NCBI GenBank assembly: GCA_038893495.1 | Contig: JAWARJ010000001.1 | Coordinates: forward strand, 868,001-932,000 | DNA: 64,000 nucleotides | DNA from: Thermoproteus sp. | GTDB lineage: Archaea; Thermoproteota; Thermoprotei; Thermoproteales; Thermoproteaceae | Direction: 5' to 3' | Shown: positions 13,966-22,097 of the stretch, one piece after another | Layout of the letters: the number at the start of each line of letters is the position of its first letter | How positions within the stretch are numbered: the stretch's first letter is position 1 | Notes under the pieces: model-generated | Seen by the model: only the letters and a program-made list of their open reading frames with translations | What the model was told of the DNA's origin: nothing | Database searches by the model: none | Translations under genes and position numbers: made by a program

Positions 13966-15240
13966 ATGCGTATTAAATTCCTCGGAGGCGCCGGCGAGGT
14001 TGGGAGGGCTGCAGTACTAGTGAAAACCGCGGCCGGCTCCGTCTTGTTCGACTACGGCGTCAACTTCGACGCGCAGGGGAGGCCCGTATTTCCGGAACAC
14101 GTAAGGCCTAAGGACTTGGTGGCCGTCGTGTTGAGCCACGCACATTTAGACCACAGTGGCGCCTTGCCTTCGCTCTACGTGTCGGTCAAGACGCCCATAT
14201 ATGCGACCCCCCTGACGATGGAGCTCAGTGACGTCATGTATACCGATATGATAAAACTTTCGGGCTATTACCTGCCGTACACTCACGACGAGGTGAGGGC
14301 GGCCATGGAGAGCGCAATTCCGCTAACATATGGAGAGCCCGTAGAGCTGGCGCCCGACATAACTCTCACCGTCTACAACGCCGGCCATGTGCCGGGTAGC
14401 GCCATATCGGTTCTGGAGGCCGAAGGGAGAACCGTCGTGTTCACCGGCGACTTCAATCTGAGAGACACAGCGCTCCTCCGAGGCGCCGATCTTTACAATT
14501 TGCCGAAAAAGGCCGACGTGGTGGTCATGGAGGCGACCTACGCCGCCGCCGACCACCCCCCACGTGAAGAGCTGGAACGTAGTTTTGTGGAGACAGTGAA
14601 AGAGGTAGTTGAGGGAGGGGGCACGGTGTTGGTGCCGTCGTTCGCGTTGGGGCGCGCCCAAGAGGTCTTGCTGACTTTAGTGAAACACGACATAGGCCCC
14701 ATATATGTAGACGGGCTGGCCAGACAAGTAAACAGCATTGTCGGGAAGTACCCCCATCTGCTCAACGACTTCGACTTGTACAGAAAGGCGCTGGAGGCCG
14801 CAGTGGAGATACCCAACGCCTATGTGAGGAAGAAGGCCGTAGGCCAAGAGCCTTCGGTGATCATATCACCTGCAGGCATGTTGAAGGGAGGGGCTTCTTT
14901 ATATTATTTCAAACGCCTGGCCGGCGACGAGAAGAACGCAATTATACTCCCGTCATTTCAAGCGCCCGACACTCCCGGCTTTGAGGTCTTGTCTAGGGGC
15001 GAGGCGTTAGTAGAGGGGACCTTGGTGAGGGTAAGAGCCAGAGTGGAGTGGTTCGACTTCTCGGCGCATTCGGGCCGATCGGAGCTAGCGGAGTTCGTAG
15101 AGAGCTTCAGCGATGACACGAGGGTAGTGTTGTTCCACACAGAGCCGTCTTCGGCCATGTATTTCGTCAAGTGGATGCAAACAAGAGGCCGAGACAACAT
15201 ATACGTCCCACTAGTCGTTGGGGAGGAGTTGGAAGTTTAG
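13966..15240 (+). CDS. Beta-CASP metallo-beta-lactamase ribonuclease (aCPSF2-like)
   Basis: From the ATG at 13966 the 424-residue protein has the metallo-beta-lactamase zinc motif SHAHLDHSG (H58, H60, D62, H63), then NAGHVPGS, FTGDFN, the beta-CASP motif A EATYA, motif B SPAGML and motif C FSAHSGR, with a final His in LFHTEP. There is no N-terminal KH domain, so it belongs with the aCPSF2 or archaeal RNase J-like group rather than aCPSF1 (FttA). These enzymes process or degrade RNA as endo- or exonucleases. Confidence 0.88.
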   Translation: MRIKFLGGAGEVGRAAVLVKTAAGSVLFDYGVNFDAQGRPVFPEHVRPKDLVAVVLSHAHLDHSGALPSLYVSVKTPIYATPLTMELSDVMYTDMIKLSGYYLPYTHDEVRAAMESAIPLTYGEPVELAPDITLTVYNAGHVPGSAISVLEAEGRTVVFTGDFNLRDTALLRGADLYNLPKKADVVVMEATYAAADHPPREELERSFVETVKEVVEGGGTVLVPSFALGRAQEVLLTLVKHDIGPIYVDGLARQVNSIVGKYPHLLNDFDLYRKALEAAVEIPNAYVRKKAVGQEPSVIISPAGMLKGGASLYYFKRLAGDEKNAIILPSFQAPDTPGFEVLSRGEALVEGTLVRVRARVEWFDFSAHSGRSELAEFVESFSDDTRVVLFHTEPSSAMYFVKWMQTRGRDNIYVPLVVGEELEV

Positions 15241-15264
15241 GAGGTTTTAAGGAGGGGACATCTC

Positions 15265-15426
15265 GTGAAGTTGAGAGTTTGGATAAAAAAGAGGTGCGAC
15301 GAGGTGGGTCTCTGCGAATACATAGAGGTCCCCTTGGCGAGGGCCGCGCGGATACTTGACAAAGTGGACCTCGAGGACGTATACATAATAGTGGACGATG
15401 TGGACCCCCAGTTGATAGAATATTAA
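15265..15426 (+). CDS. Small hypothetical protein, 53 residues
   Basis: A GTG at 15265, 24 nt after the beta-CASP stop and preceded by GGAGGGG at 15252-15258 (a possible Shine-Dalgarno), opens a frame to TAA at 15426. The product (KLRVWIKKRCDEVGLCEYIE to VDDVDPQLIEY) has two Cys and an acidic C-terminal strand. It is co-directional with its neighbours, with 12 nt to the next GTG. It looks genuine from composition and spacing but has no recognised family. Confidence 0.5.
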   Translation: MKLRVWIKKRCDEVGLCEYIEVPLARAARILDKVDLEDVYIIVDDVDPQLIEY

Positions 15427-15438
15427 CCAGGTCATTAC

Positions 15439-15777
15439 GTGTGCGAGATCTATTGGGACCTCCTAAAGAGGGGAGTAGAGGTGTTGGGAGGCCTCTTGGG
15501 GTGGGCGCGGGCTTTCGGCTGCGATATAGACCTCAATTGTGAGTGCGATGTGGTCATAGCCGAGAGGGACGCCCAAAAGGCACCAACATCGCCCTGCGTC
15601 TGGACTATAGACGAGGTGGGGTTTTCGCACAGGAGGGTCTGGCTGGGCGGAATTCCCCACGTGTCGTTGGAGGACCTGCCCAAAATAAAAAGTCCCTACA
15701 CCAAGGCGGTGCTGGACTGCATTACGGATGTACTTCGTAGACGCGGAGCCTCCGACCGTCCTCAGCAGGAAGTATAA
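15439..15777 (+). CDS. Hypothetical protein, 112 residues
   Basis: The GTG-initiated product begins CEIYWDLLKRGVEVLGGLLG and contains DIDLNCECDVVIAERD. It then has ACT- or nuclease-like beta strands and ends with a helix (YTKAVLDCITDVLRRRG). Several Cys (CEI, GCDIDLNCEC, PCVW, DCI) are spread through the protein. It overlaps the convergent His-rich gene by 56 bases. No family recognised. Confidence 0.55.
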   Translation: MCEIYWDLLKRGVEVLGGLLGWARAFGCDIDLNCECDVVIAERDAQKAPTSPCVWTIDEVGFSHRRVWLGGIPHVSLEDLPKIKSPYTKAVLDCITDVLRRRGASDRPQQEV

Positions 15778-16234
15778 AAGTGACCTTATACACATCGCCG
15801 AAATATATGCCAGCCAAGTCCTCGCCTAGGTGGAACTCCCCATCTATGCCGTGCACCGCGCATTTCTCGCAGTTGGACCTGGCGTATTCTATCAGGTCCC
15901 TAAAGGCCTTCACCAAATCCTTAGGGGAACCCCTAATCGAGAAGAGGACAGTGCCGTGGTCCCCGTGAAAATGGGGATGGGCATCGGCCTTGTAGGTCTT
16001 CACGGCGTAGTCCATCAAGTCGCTGACCTCACGCGCAAAGTCTTGATCCGAAGGCAAGAGCCCGTGTTCCCCCTCGTGTTCATGTACGTGTCCCTCCTCG
16101 TCTTCTTCGGACATAGCTACCAACGTGAAGTTGATAAGTAGCTCCAACTGGTCGCTAGCGGCAATTCTCGTCAAATCGACCTCTATTTTCTTCCACTCCT
16201 CAAGCCCCAATTTAAGCTTCCCAACTCCCTGCAC
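15722..16234 (-). CDS. His-rich hypothetical protein
   Basis: The frame stays open through the tRNA gene upstream, but that part is a tRNA shadow. I place the start at the GTG at 16234 because CTTTTTAAAG lies about 20 nt before it; a GTG at 16279 is the alternative. The 170-residue product has a His/Glu-rich loop (GHVHEHEGEHG) and a second cluster (DAHPHFHGDHGTVLFSI), then CEKC. These could bind zinc, copper or nickel. It ends LPAEDGRRLRVYEVHP. The function is unknown; metal storage or handling is an inference from composition. Confidence 0.6.
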   Translation of the reverse strand: MQGVGKLKLGLEEWKKIEVDLTRIAASDQLELLINFTLVAMSEEDEEGHVHEHEGEHGLLPSDQDFAREVSDLMDYAVKTYKADAHPHFHGDHGTVLFSIRGSPKDLVKAFRDLIEYARSNCEKCAVHGIDGEFHLGEDLAGIYFGDVYKVTFILPAEDGRRLRVYEVHP

Positions 16235-16323
16235 GTAGGCCTCCAAATATCGCTTTAAAAAGTTTATAGGGTCGCCCACCTCAAATCTGCGCTGAGATAC
16301 AAGCCCGACGTGGACATATGTGA

Positions 16324-16432
16324 TGGGGCCGCCGGGATTTGAACCCGGGACCTCCCGGTCTCCGAGCTCGCTACCTATCAGCGTCACCGGACGTATGTCC
16401 ACGGGCGCTCCACCTAGCTAAGCTACGGCCCC
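16324..16432 (-). tRNA. tRNA-Ile(GAU) with two predicted introns
   Basis: The acceptor arms GGGGCCG (16432-16426) and CGGCCCC (16331-16325) pair fully, and the T arm CCGGG-TTCAAAT-CCCGG is intact. The consensus anticodon arm CCCGG-CTGATAA-CCGGG appears only after removing 19 nt (16383-16401, between positions 30 and 31) and 16 nt (16360-16375, after position 37). That leaves a 74-nt tRNA with anticodon GAU. The first intron can form the hairpin GGAC-ATAC-GTCC. CCA is not encoded. Multiple non-canonical introns are known in Thermoproteales tRNAs; exact splice borders need a bulge-helix-bulge check. Confidence 0.88.
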
Positions 16433-16511
16433 GGCGTATTAGGAACAAGGCAAATTTAAGCTTTCCGCATCTTGGGGGTTGGGGTTAATTAGTAGGTACC
16501 CTCCATTTTCC

Positions 16512-17243
16512 ATGCAACGTCTGCTGGAGCCCGACGCCCGCGATGCAGCGGCGTTTTTAAATACATACAAAAAGAGGGGGCTCATCGCGATTTTCTGCCT
16601 CTGCGAGGGCAAATACGAGGGCAGAGCCGCCGCCGAGTTGCCGAAAGCTCCCTATCTGGTCATATTGAAGCCAGACGGGTCTCTGTTGGTCCACGGCGCC
16701 GAGAAGTCGACGCCGCTTATATGGAATCCGCCTGGCTCTTCCAACATGGCGTTGGTACAAGACGGAGCGCTCGTGCTTAAGTCTCTGAGGTCTAAACCTG
16801 CCGAGACCGTCGTCCTCAAGGTGGATAAGATCTATGAAGTCGTCCTCTTCGATGCGGGGAGCCTCTCAGTCTACCTCCAGGGGTCTGAACGTGACGTAGT
16901 CCAGGCGCTGGTAAGAAAGCCGGAGGTAATAGAGCCTGGGTTCAAAGTAGTGGGGGTGGAGGTGCCGGTAGAGACAGGACATATAGACATCTTGGGCGTA
17001 GATAGAGAAGGGAGATATGTAGTCGTTGAGGTTAAACGAGATGTCGCCGACCACCACGCGGTATTTCAGTTGAAGCGCTATGTAGAGACCGTCTCTAAGA
17101 CGTATGGAAAGGCAAGAGGCATATTGGTAGCCGCCGATATAACCACATCAGCCTTTCACTATCTTAGAGAGCATGGCCTAGAGTTCATCAAGATAAAGCC
17201 AAGAGAGTTGATAGAACAACTTTTAAATAGGAGCGACTTCTAG
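16512..17243 (+). CDS. nucS: Endonuclease NucS
   Basis: NucS (EndoMS, DUF91) cleaves branched or mismatched DNA. The protein has the N-terminal DNA-binding domain (IFCLCEGKYEGRAAAEL, LVILKPDGSLLVHG) and the C-terminal nuclease core with TGHIDILGVDREGRYVVVEV followed by KRDVADHHAVFQLKRYV, which carries the Asp/Glu-x-Lys and Gln catalytic residues. It has 243 residues from the ATG at 16512, which fits the family. An in-frame TTG at 16479 lies about 24 nt after CAAATTTAAG and could be a leaderless start. It is divergent from the tRNA-Ile gene. Confidence 0.9.
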   Translation: MQRLLEPDARDAAAFLNTYKKRGLIAIFCLCEGKYEGRAAAELPKAPYLVILKPDGSLLVHGAEKSTPLIWNPPGSSNMALVQDGALVLKSLRSKPAETVVLKVDKIYEVVLFDAGSLSVYLQGSERDVVQALVRKPEVIEPGFKVVGVEVPVETGHIDILGVDREGRYVVVEVKRDVADHHAVFQLKRYVETVSKTYGKARGILVAADITTSAFHYLREHGLEFIKIKPRELIEQLLNRSDF

Positions 17244-17465
17244 GTTACATCTGTGGATTTTCACGAATAATCTACTTGTAATACTTATATTATTCATATT
17301 ATTCGATGCTTATATAGGTAAATTTTCTACTATTAAAATAATATGTTAATTTTCTTAAAAGGGCTAAAATATCTATGTTTTTTGTTTTCCATATTTGAAA
17401 AGGCTTGGTTTCTTCGCTACAATCAGCCAAAATCCCGTCTTTTAAATTAATATCGACATATAGAT

Positions 17466-17702
17466 ATGTATTGGGTGCTTGTGGATAGGAGGGGCGGACG
17501 GGTGTTGGTCACCGGACGCCCCTCTGATGTCGACACACTGAAGGACTTAGGGTGGGACGTGGAGTATGAGGCCGAGCGTTGGGATGAGGCATATGAGGCT
17601 GCCCTGCTGTTGGCAGATGAGGAGGACTACGTAGTCGAGTGGTACCTAGAGGAGGAGGTCAGTGAAAAGAAGAGGCGGCTAGTAAGCCTTAAGAACGTCT
17701 AG
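17466..17702 (+). CDS. Small acidic hypothetical protein
   Basis: The 78-residue product begins MYWVLVDRRGGRVLVTGRP and is strongly acidic in its second half (DEAYEAALLLADEEDYVVEW). CTTTTAAATTAA lies about 25-30 nt before the ATG, in an AT-rich gap of 222 bases (17244-17465) with no other gene. It overlaps the convergent aminotransferase gene by 24 bases. No family recognised. Confidence 0.6.
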   Translation: MYWVLVDRRGGRVLVTGRPSDVDTLKDLGWDVEYEAERWDEAYEAALLLADEEDYVVEWYLEEEVSEKKRRLVSLKNV

Positions 17703-19025
17703 GAGAATCTCGGCGCCTTTTATTGCAAGAGACCGCGGTATTACTAGCGGAGGCGCGACTCTAACTGTCGAGAAGCCGGCGCCTATTACGGCGAGGCCGC
17801 GCTTAAAGCTTTTAACTAACACCTCGTCTAGGTACTTCGCGGGCTTCTTCTTTTCGTCCAGAAGCTCTATGCCTATCATCAGCCCGAGTCCCCTCACGTC
17901 GTGCTTCTTGCCTGCCTCCTCTACAAATATCTTTTTCAGCTCCTCGCCGAGGCGATACGCATGTTCCAACAGGCCCTCCTCCTCTATCACCTCGATGGTA
18001 GCTAGGGCGGCTGAAGCCGCCACCGGATTTCCGCCAAAGGTATTGGCATGCGAGCCCTTAGGTAGAGACATCACCTCAGCTCTGCCTATTATCGCCCCCA
18101 TGGGGAGGCCAGACGCAATGGCCTTGGCTGTGGCTATTATGTCGGGCTCCACGCCGAAGTGCTCTATGGCGAACCAACGCCCAGTCCTCCCGAAGCCGCT
18201 TTGCACTTCGTCGACGGCCAGCAAGATCCCGTAGTCCCTTGTGATTTCCCTAAGCCCCCGCATGAAGCCCACGGGGGGCACCACGTATCCGCCCTCGCCC
18301 TGTATGGGCTCTATCAGCACAGCGGCGACCTCGTCAGGGCTCACCAGCCTCTTAAACACCCACTCCTCTATGAACTCCAGCGCATATTGGCCGCACTCCT
18401 CTGGGTCTTTCGCCTTGAAGGGACAGTGGACCGGGTGTGGATACGGCACATGTACCACGTTGGGCATCATAGGCGAGAAGGCCCTTCTGTGTATTGGTTT
18501 GGAGGCAGAGAGCGACATCGAGGCATAGGTCCTGCCGTGGAAAGCCCCGTAGAACGAAATTATGTAGGGTCTCTGGCCCTTGAAGTAGCCCCTAGCTATC
18601 TTGACGAGCCCCTCTATGGACTCCGTGCCGCTGTTGGTGAAGAAGACCTTCTTCTGGCCCGATATGGGCGATATTGAGACCAGCCTCTCGGCTAGCCTAA
18701 CTGCCACCTCGTAGTAGAAATCGGTCAGAGAGTAGTGGAGGAACAGCTCGGACTGTCGCCGAATGGCCTCAACGACTTTGGGGTGGGCATGGCCCGTCGC
18801 GGTTACCGCTATGCCCGCGTTATAGTCGATATATAAGTTCCCGTCGACGTCTTCGACCACAGGGCCGTAGCCCCTCGCGATGACTAGAGGGTACCACCTC
18901 ACGAAGGACTGCATCAATACGGCCTCGTCCCGCTTGATGACCTCAAGGGCCTTGGGCCCCGGCGGCTCCACCTTAATGAGCGGGACCTTGTCGGGGTCTA
19001 TGGGCCAGTGCCATTTGGGCGGCAT
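17679..19025 (-). CDS. Class III PLP aminotransferase
   Basis: The 448-residue enzyme has the class III signature. There is an N-terminal YIDYNAGIAVTATGHAHP, the cofactor-binding FTNSGTESIEG, the LIEPIQGEGG and LLAVDEVQSGFGRTG segments with the PLP-binding Asp, and the Schiff-base lysine in IIATAKAIASGLPMGA. The long N-terminus resembles archaeal 4-aminobutyrate or broad-specificity amino acid aminotransferase/racemase proteins of the Pyrococcus PH0138 type, more than ArgD. The substrate is not certain from the sequence. Confidence 0.85.
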   Translation of the reverse strand: MPPKWHWPIDPDKVPLIKVEPPGPKALEVIKRDEAVLMQSFVRWYPLVIARGYGPVVEDVDGNLYIDYNAGIAVTATGHAHPKVVEAIRRQSELFLHYSLTDFYYEVAVRLAERLVSISPISGQKKVFFTNSGTESIEGLVKIARGYFKGQRPYIISFYGAFHGRTYASMSLSASKPIHRRAFSPMMPNVVHVPYPHPVHCPFKAKDPEECGQYALEFIEEWVFKRLVSPDEVAAVLIEPIQGEGGYVVPPVGFMRGLREITRDYGILLAVDEVQSGFGRTGRWFAIEHFGVEPDIIATAKAIASGLPMGAIIGRAEVMSLPKGSHANTFGGNPVAASAALATIEVIEEEGLLEHAYRLGEELKKIFVEEAGKKHDVRGLGLMIGIELLDEKKKPAKYLDEVLVKSFKRGLAVIGAGFSTVRVAPPLVIPRSLAIKGAEILLDVLKAY

Positions 19026-19173
19026 GTCTATATGTAATTACATCTATTAAAGTTATATAGTCCTATTTAGTCAACTGGCTCCTAAGTCCTCATCGGGAGG
19101 CCCTCGGCAACCCAGCCCCTATCACCGAACTCCTCTACTCAAGGATTTTTAAGCTCATTTCGAAGAACCTCAT

Positions 19174-19926
19174 ATGGCCGCACTCGAGGCGAGAAACCTC
19201 CACGTGTCCGTTGAAGGCAAGAAGATACTTAAAGGTGTCTCTCTTACTGTCAAATCCGGTGAGGTGGTCGCGCTGATGGGGCCTAACGGCTCGGGGAAGT
19301 CCACATTGTTCCAGACGATAGCCGGTAATCCCAAATACGAGGTGGTTGACGGCGACATTCTGCTCGACGGCGCCTCGATAAAAGGACTCGCGCCTGAGGA
19401 GCGTTTCGCCAAGGGCATATTTGTGGGCTTCCAGTCGCCGATAGCCGTGCCCGAGGTACGATTCGCCTTTTTGATTCAAGCGATGTTAAACAAAAAGGCC
19501 GGCAAGAAGATGGGAGACGTTAACCCCAGATTGGCCGAGGCCTATAAGCTGGCCGCAGAGCTGGGCCTCAAACAAGATGTCTTCAATAGGGGCATTGGCG
19601 CCGGCTTTAGCGGCGGGGAGTTCAAGAGGGCGGAGGTCCTCCTAGCTCTCATGGTCAAGCCAGCCATAGCCGTATTAGACGAGCCCGATTCGGGCCTCGA
19701 TGTGGACGGAATGGCGGCTGTCAGCAAGGCGCTTTTAAGACTCGTAGAGGGGGGCACTGGCGTTTTAATCTCGACTCACTACGCTAGGATATTAAAGTTC
19801 CTGGAGCCCAATAGAGTCTATGTGATGTATGACGGCAGGTTGGTGTTGGAGGGAGGGCCCGATATAGTTAGAAAGGTGGAGGAGGCGGGCTACGAGCGGC
19901 TGTTTAAGGACTTTGGAGTTTCCTAG
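19174..19926 (+). CDS. sufC: Fe-S assembly ATPase SufC
   Basis: This ABC-type ATPase (250 residues) has Walker A GPNGSGKST, the signature FSGGEFKRAEVL and Walker B AIAVLDEPDSGLD, and the SufC-typical KYEVVDGDILLDGASI and EERFAKGIFVGFQSPIAVPEV. It powers the SufBC(D) scaffold that builds Fe-S clusters. GGATTTTTAAGC lies about 25 nt before the ATG. SufB follows directly; no SufD is present, as in the minimal archaeal SUF system. Confidence 0.96.
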   Translation: MAALEARNLHVSVEGKKILKGVSLTVKSGEVVALMGPNGSGKSTLFQTIAGNPKYEVVDGDILLDGASIKGLAPEERFAKGIFVGFQSPIAVPEVRFAFLIQAMLNKKAGKKMGDVNPRLAEAYKLAAELGLKQDVFNRGIGAGFSGGEFKRAEVLLALMVKPAIAVLDEPDSGLDVDGMAAVSKALLRLVEGGTGVLISTHYARILKFLEPNRVYVMYDGRLVLEGGPDIVRKVEEAGYERLFKDFGVS

Positions 19927-19992
19927 CGTTTTCTCTCGCCTTCTGTCTCAGAGAAATCGGAAGACATTTAGACCAGAAACGAGGTGGGACTC

Positions 19993-21420
19993 ATGGAGAG
20001 AGAAGTTTCGGGTGTCCAGAGCTTAATGGCTGAAGCTGAGTCGGCCTCTGAGGTTTTAGGCGTGGCTAAGCCGGTGCCTTACACAGTGGAGTTGAAGGGC
20101 AGGATAACCAAGGACATGATAGAAGAAATAAGCAGGCTCAAAGGGGAGCCGGATTGGATGAGGAGGTTACGGTTGAGGATGCTCGAACTCTTCGAGAAGT
20201 TGCCCACGCCTAAATGGGTTAGAGGAGTCGGCGAGATAGATCTAGAGGCCTTGGTGCATTACGCCAAGCCCCAGACGGTGGCCGCTCGTAGCTGGGACGA
20301 ACTGCCCAAAGAGATTAGAGAGTATTACGAGAAGCTGGGACTTCCGGAGATGGAGGCCAAGGCCCTCCTGGGCCTTGCCACACAATTCGACAGCGAAATA
20401 GTCTATTTCAACTTCAAGAAGAAGCTTGAGGAGAAAGGCGTAGTGATGCTACCCATGGAGGAGGCCGTGAGGAGATATCCCGACTTGGTCAAACAGTACT
20501 TCATGCGGGTCTTTCCAGCCGAACATAAATTCGCAGCGCTTCACGGCGCCTTGTGGTCCGGCGGCACTTTTATCTACGTGCCGCCTGGCGTGAAGATAGA
20601 ACAGCCCCTCGAGACCTTCTTCCTCATAGGAAGCTCTATGGAGAGCCAAATGGAGCATAGCATAGTGGTAGCCGATAGAGGCGCCTACGTCCATTGGATA
20701 GAGGCATGTTCGGCCCCCAGGCTTCTGAAGTACAGCTTCCACAACGGCATGGTGGAGGGCTATGTCCACGAGGGCGGGAACCTCAAAATAACTACAGTAC
20801 AGAACTGGTCTCGCGATATAGTCAACTTCAACAACAAGAGGGCCGTGGCCGAGGCGGGGGCGCACATGCAGTGGGTAGAAGGCTCTATCGGCAGCAAGAC
20901 GACCTACACCTTCCCCTCGACTATACTCAAAGGCGAGGGGGCCTCGACGGAGATATACGGCATAACTGCCGCTAACGGCGGGTTGTGGAAGGAGAACGGC
21001 GCTAAGGTCTGGCACCTGGCGCCCAACACTAAAAGTAGGATAGTAAACAAGAGCATATCGGCGCGGGGAGGGACTTCTGTATATCGCGGAATGGTCTACG
21101 TGGCCAAGGGAGCCAAATACGCGAGGAGCCACGTCCAGTGCGACGCGTTGGTGCTAGACGGCGATTCGGCCAACATAACGATACCCCACGACCAAGTGTT
21201 CGAGGAGACCGCAGTGGTTACGCACGAGGCGACCGCCAGCAGGATCTCCGAAGAAAAGCTGATGTATTTAAGGGCTAGGGGCTTTACCGAGGACGAGGCG
21301 AAGGCGTCTATAGTGTTGGGCTTCGTGTCCGACGTGGTGAAGGATCTGCCCTTTGAATACGCCGTAGTGCTCCAGAGGGTATTGGAGCTGGAGTTCTCCA
21401 AGTTGGGGAGAGTGGGCTAA
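19993..21420 (+). CDS. sufB: Fe-S scaffold protein SufB
   Basis: The 475-residue protein has the SufB/SufD beta-helix core: KLEEKGVVMLPMEEAVRRYP, GGTFIYVPPGVKIEQPLETF, VVADRGAYVHWIEACSAPR, and the late HVQCDALVLDGDSANITIPH and VTHEATASRISEEKLMYLRA that carry the conserved Cys and His. I chose the ATG at 19993, about 25 nt after GACATTTAGACC; a GTG three codons upstream is the alternative. It works with SufC encoded just upstream. Confidence 0.95.
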   Translation: MEREVSGVQSLMAEAESASEVLGVAKPVPYTVELKGRITKDMIEEISRLKGEPDWMRRLRLRMLELFEKLPTPKWVRGVGEIDLEALVHYAKPQTVAARSWDELPKEIREYYEKLGLPEMEAKALLGLATQFDSEIVYFNFKKKLEEKGVVMLPMEEAVRRYPDLVKQYFMRVFPAEHKFAALHGALWSGGTFIYVPPGVKIEQPLETFFLIGSSMESQMEHSIVVADRGAYVHWIEACSAPRLLKYSFHNGMVEGYVHEGGNLKITTVQNWSRDIVNFNNKRAVAEAGAHMQWVEGSIGSKTTYTFPSTILKGEGASTEIYGITAANGGLWKENGAKVWHLAPNTKSRIVNKSISARGGTSVYRGMVYVAKGAKYARSHVQCDALVLDGDSANITIPHDQVFEETAVVTHEATASRISEEKLMYLRARGFTEDEAKASIVLGFVSDVVKDLPFEYAVVLQRVLELEFSKLGRVG

Positions 21421-21446
21421 TTAATTTAAGGGGCGGCTTTTATTAC

Positions 21447-22076
21447 ATGGCCCAAGTAGCCGCGGTAAAGATCTGCGAGGGCTCTACAATAGAGTTGAGT
21501 TGCCCCGCTAGGAACTCCTCGACCCTTTTGGATAAAGGGCTTGAGGTCATGGAGAAATACAACATCAGTAGGTACGACCTATTGGGCGTGCTCATCGCGC
21601 TGGGGGCCAATCCTGACGATGCCAGGAAGGCGTTGGGGCTTAGGATAAGCGGAAATATAAAGAAGCCGATCCAGACCTTCTACGAAAGGTATAGGGGGAG
21701 GCTGGGCGAGGAGGGCGTGGTGAAAATATTGTGGGAGCTCTATAGGGCCGCTGGCGGTGAATGTTTGTGTCCAGTAGGCCCTATAGTGCCTCTAGGGCCC
21801 GATAGGTACTTAGTACAGAGGCCCTCTGGGATCTACCTATGCGAATCGGGCAGTTGTAAAGAGATCGCGCCGGAGCCCATAACGCTGTACGACCACCCAC
21901 AGGGATGTCAGCTCTACAACCCCGCGCTCCAAATAGTAGGCCAGCCGGTCGCCTTGGTCGCCTCTCAGATCAAAACCCTAAAGGTGTCTGACCCAGACCT
22001 AGTCGCCAGATACCTACTGCCCGCCTTATGCCGCGACCTACGCGGCGTCGAGCTCAAGAACTTTGAATTCTTTTAA
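21447..22076 (+). CDS. Hypothetical protein, Cys-rich centre
   Basis: The 209-residue product has an N-terminal half made of helices (LDKGLEVMEKYNISRYDLLG, NPDDARKALGLR). Its centre holds five Cys (GGECLCPVGPIV, YLCESGSCKEIA) that could bind a metal or Fe-S cluster, and the C-terminus is again mixed. It follows sufB by 26 nt on the same strand and precedes the ATP-grasp gene. A link to Fe-S biology is suggested by position only. I do not recognise the family. Confidence 0.6.
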   Translation: MAQVAAVKICEGSTIELSCPARNSSTLLDKGLEVMEKYNISRYDLLGVLIALGANPDDARKALGLRISGNIKKPIQTFYERYRGRLGEEGVVKILWELYRAAGGECLCPVGPIVPLGPDRYLVQRPSGIYLCESGSCKEIAPEPITLYDHPQGCQLYNPALQIVGQPVALVASQIKTLKVSDPDLVARYLLPALCRDLRGVELKNFEFF

Positions 22077-22097
22077 GTCTTTTTCAAACAGCTCGTC

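Noticed and set aside
16235-16402. N-terminal extension of the His-rich protein through the tRNA gene
   Set aside because: The residues come from reading the tRNA in frame; promoter spacing supports a later start.
20449-21132. 227-codon minus-strand frame opposite sufB
   Set aside because: Arg/His/Tyr-rich translation with no family features, fully inside a strongly conserved gene.
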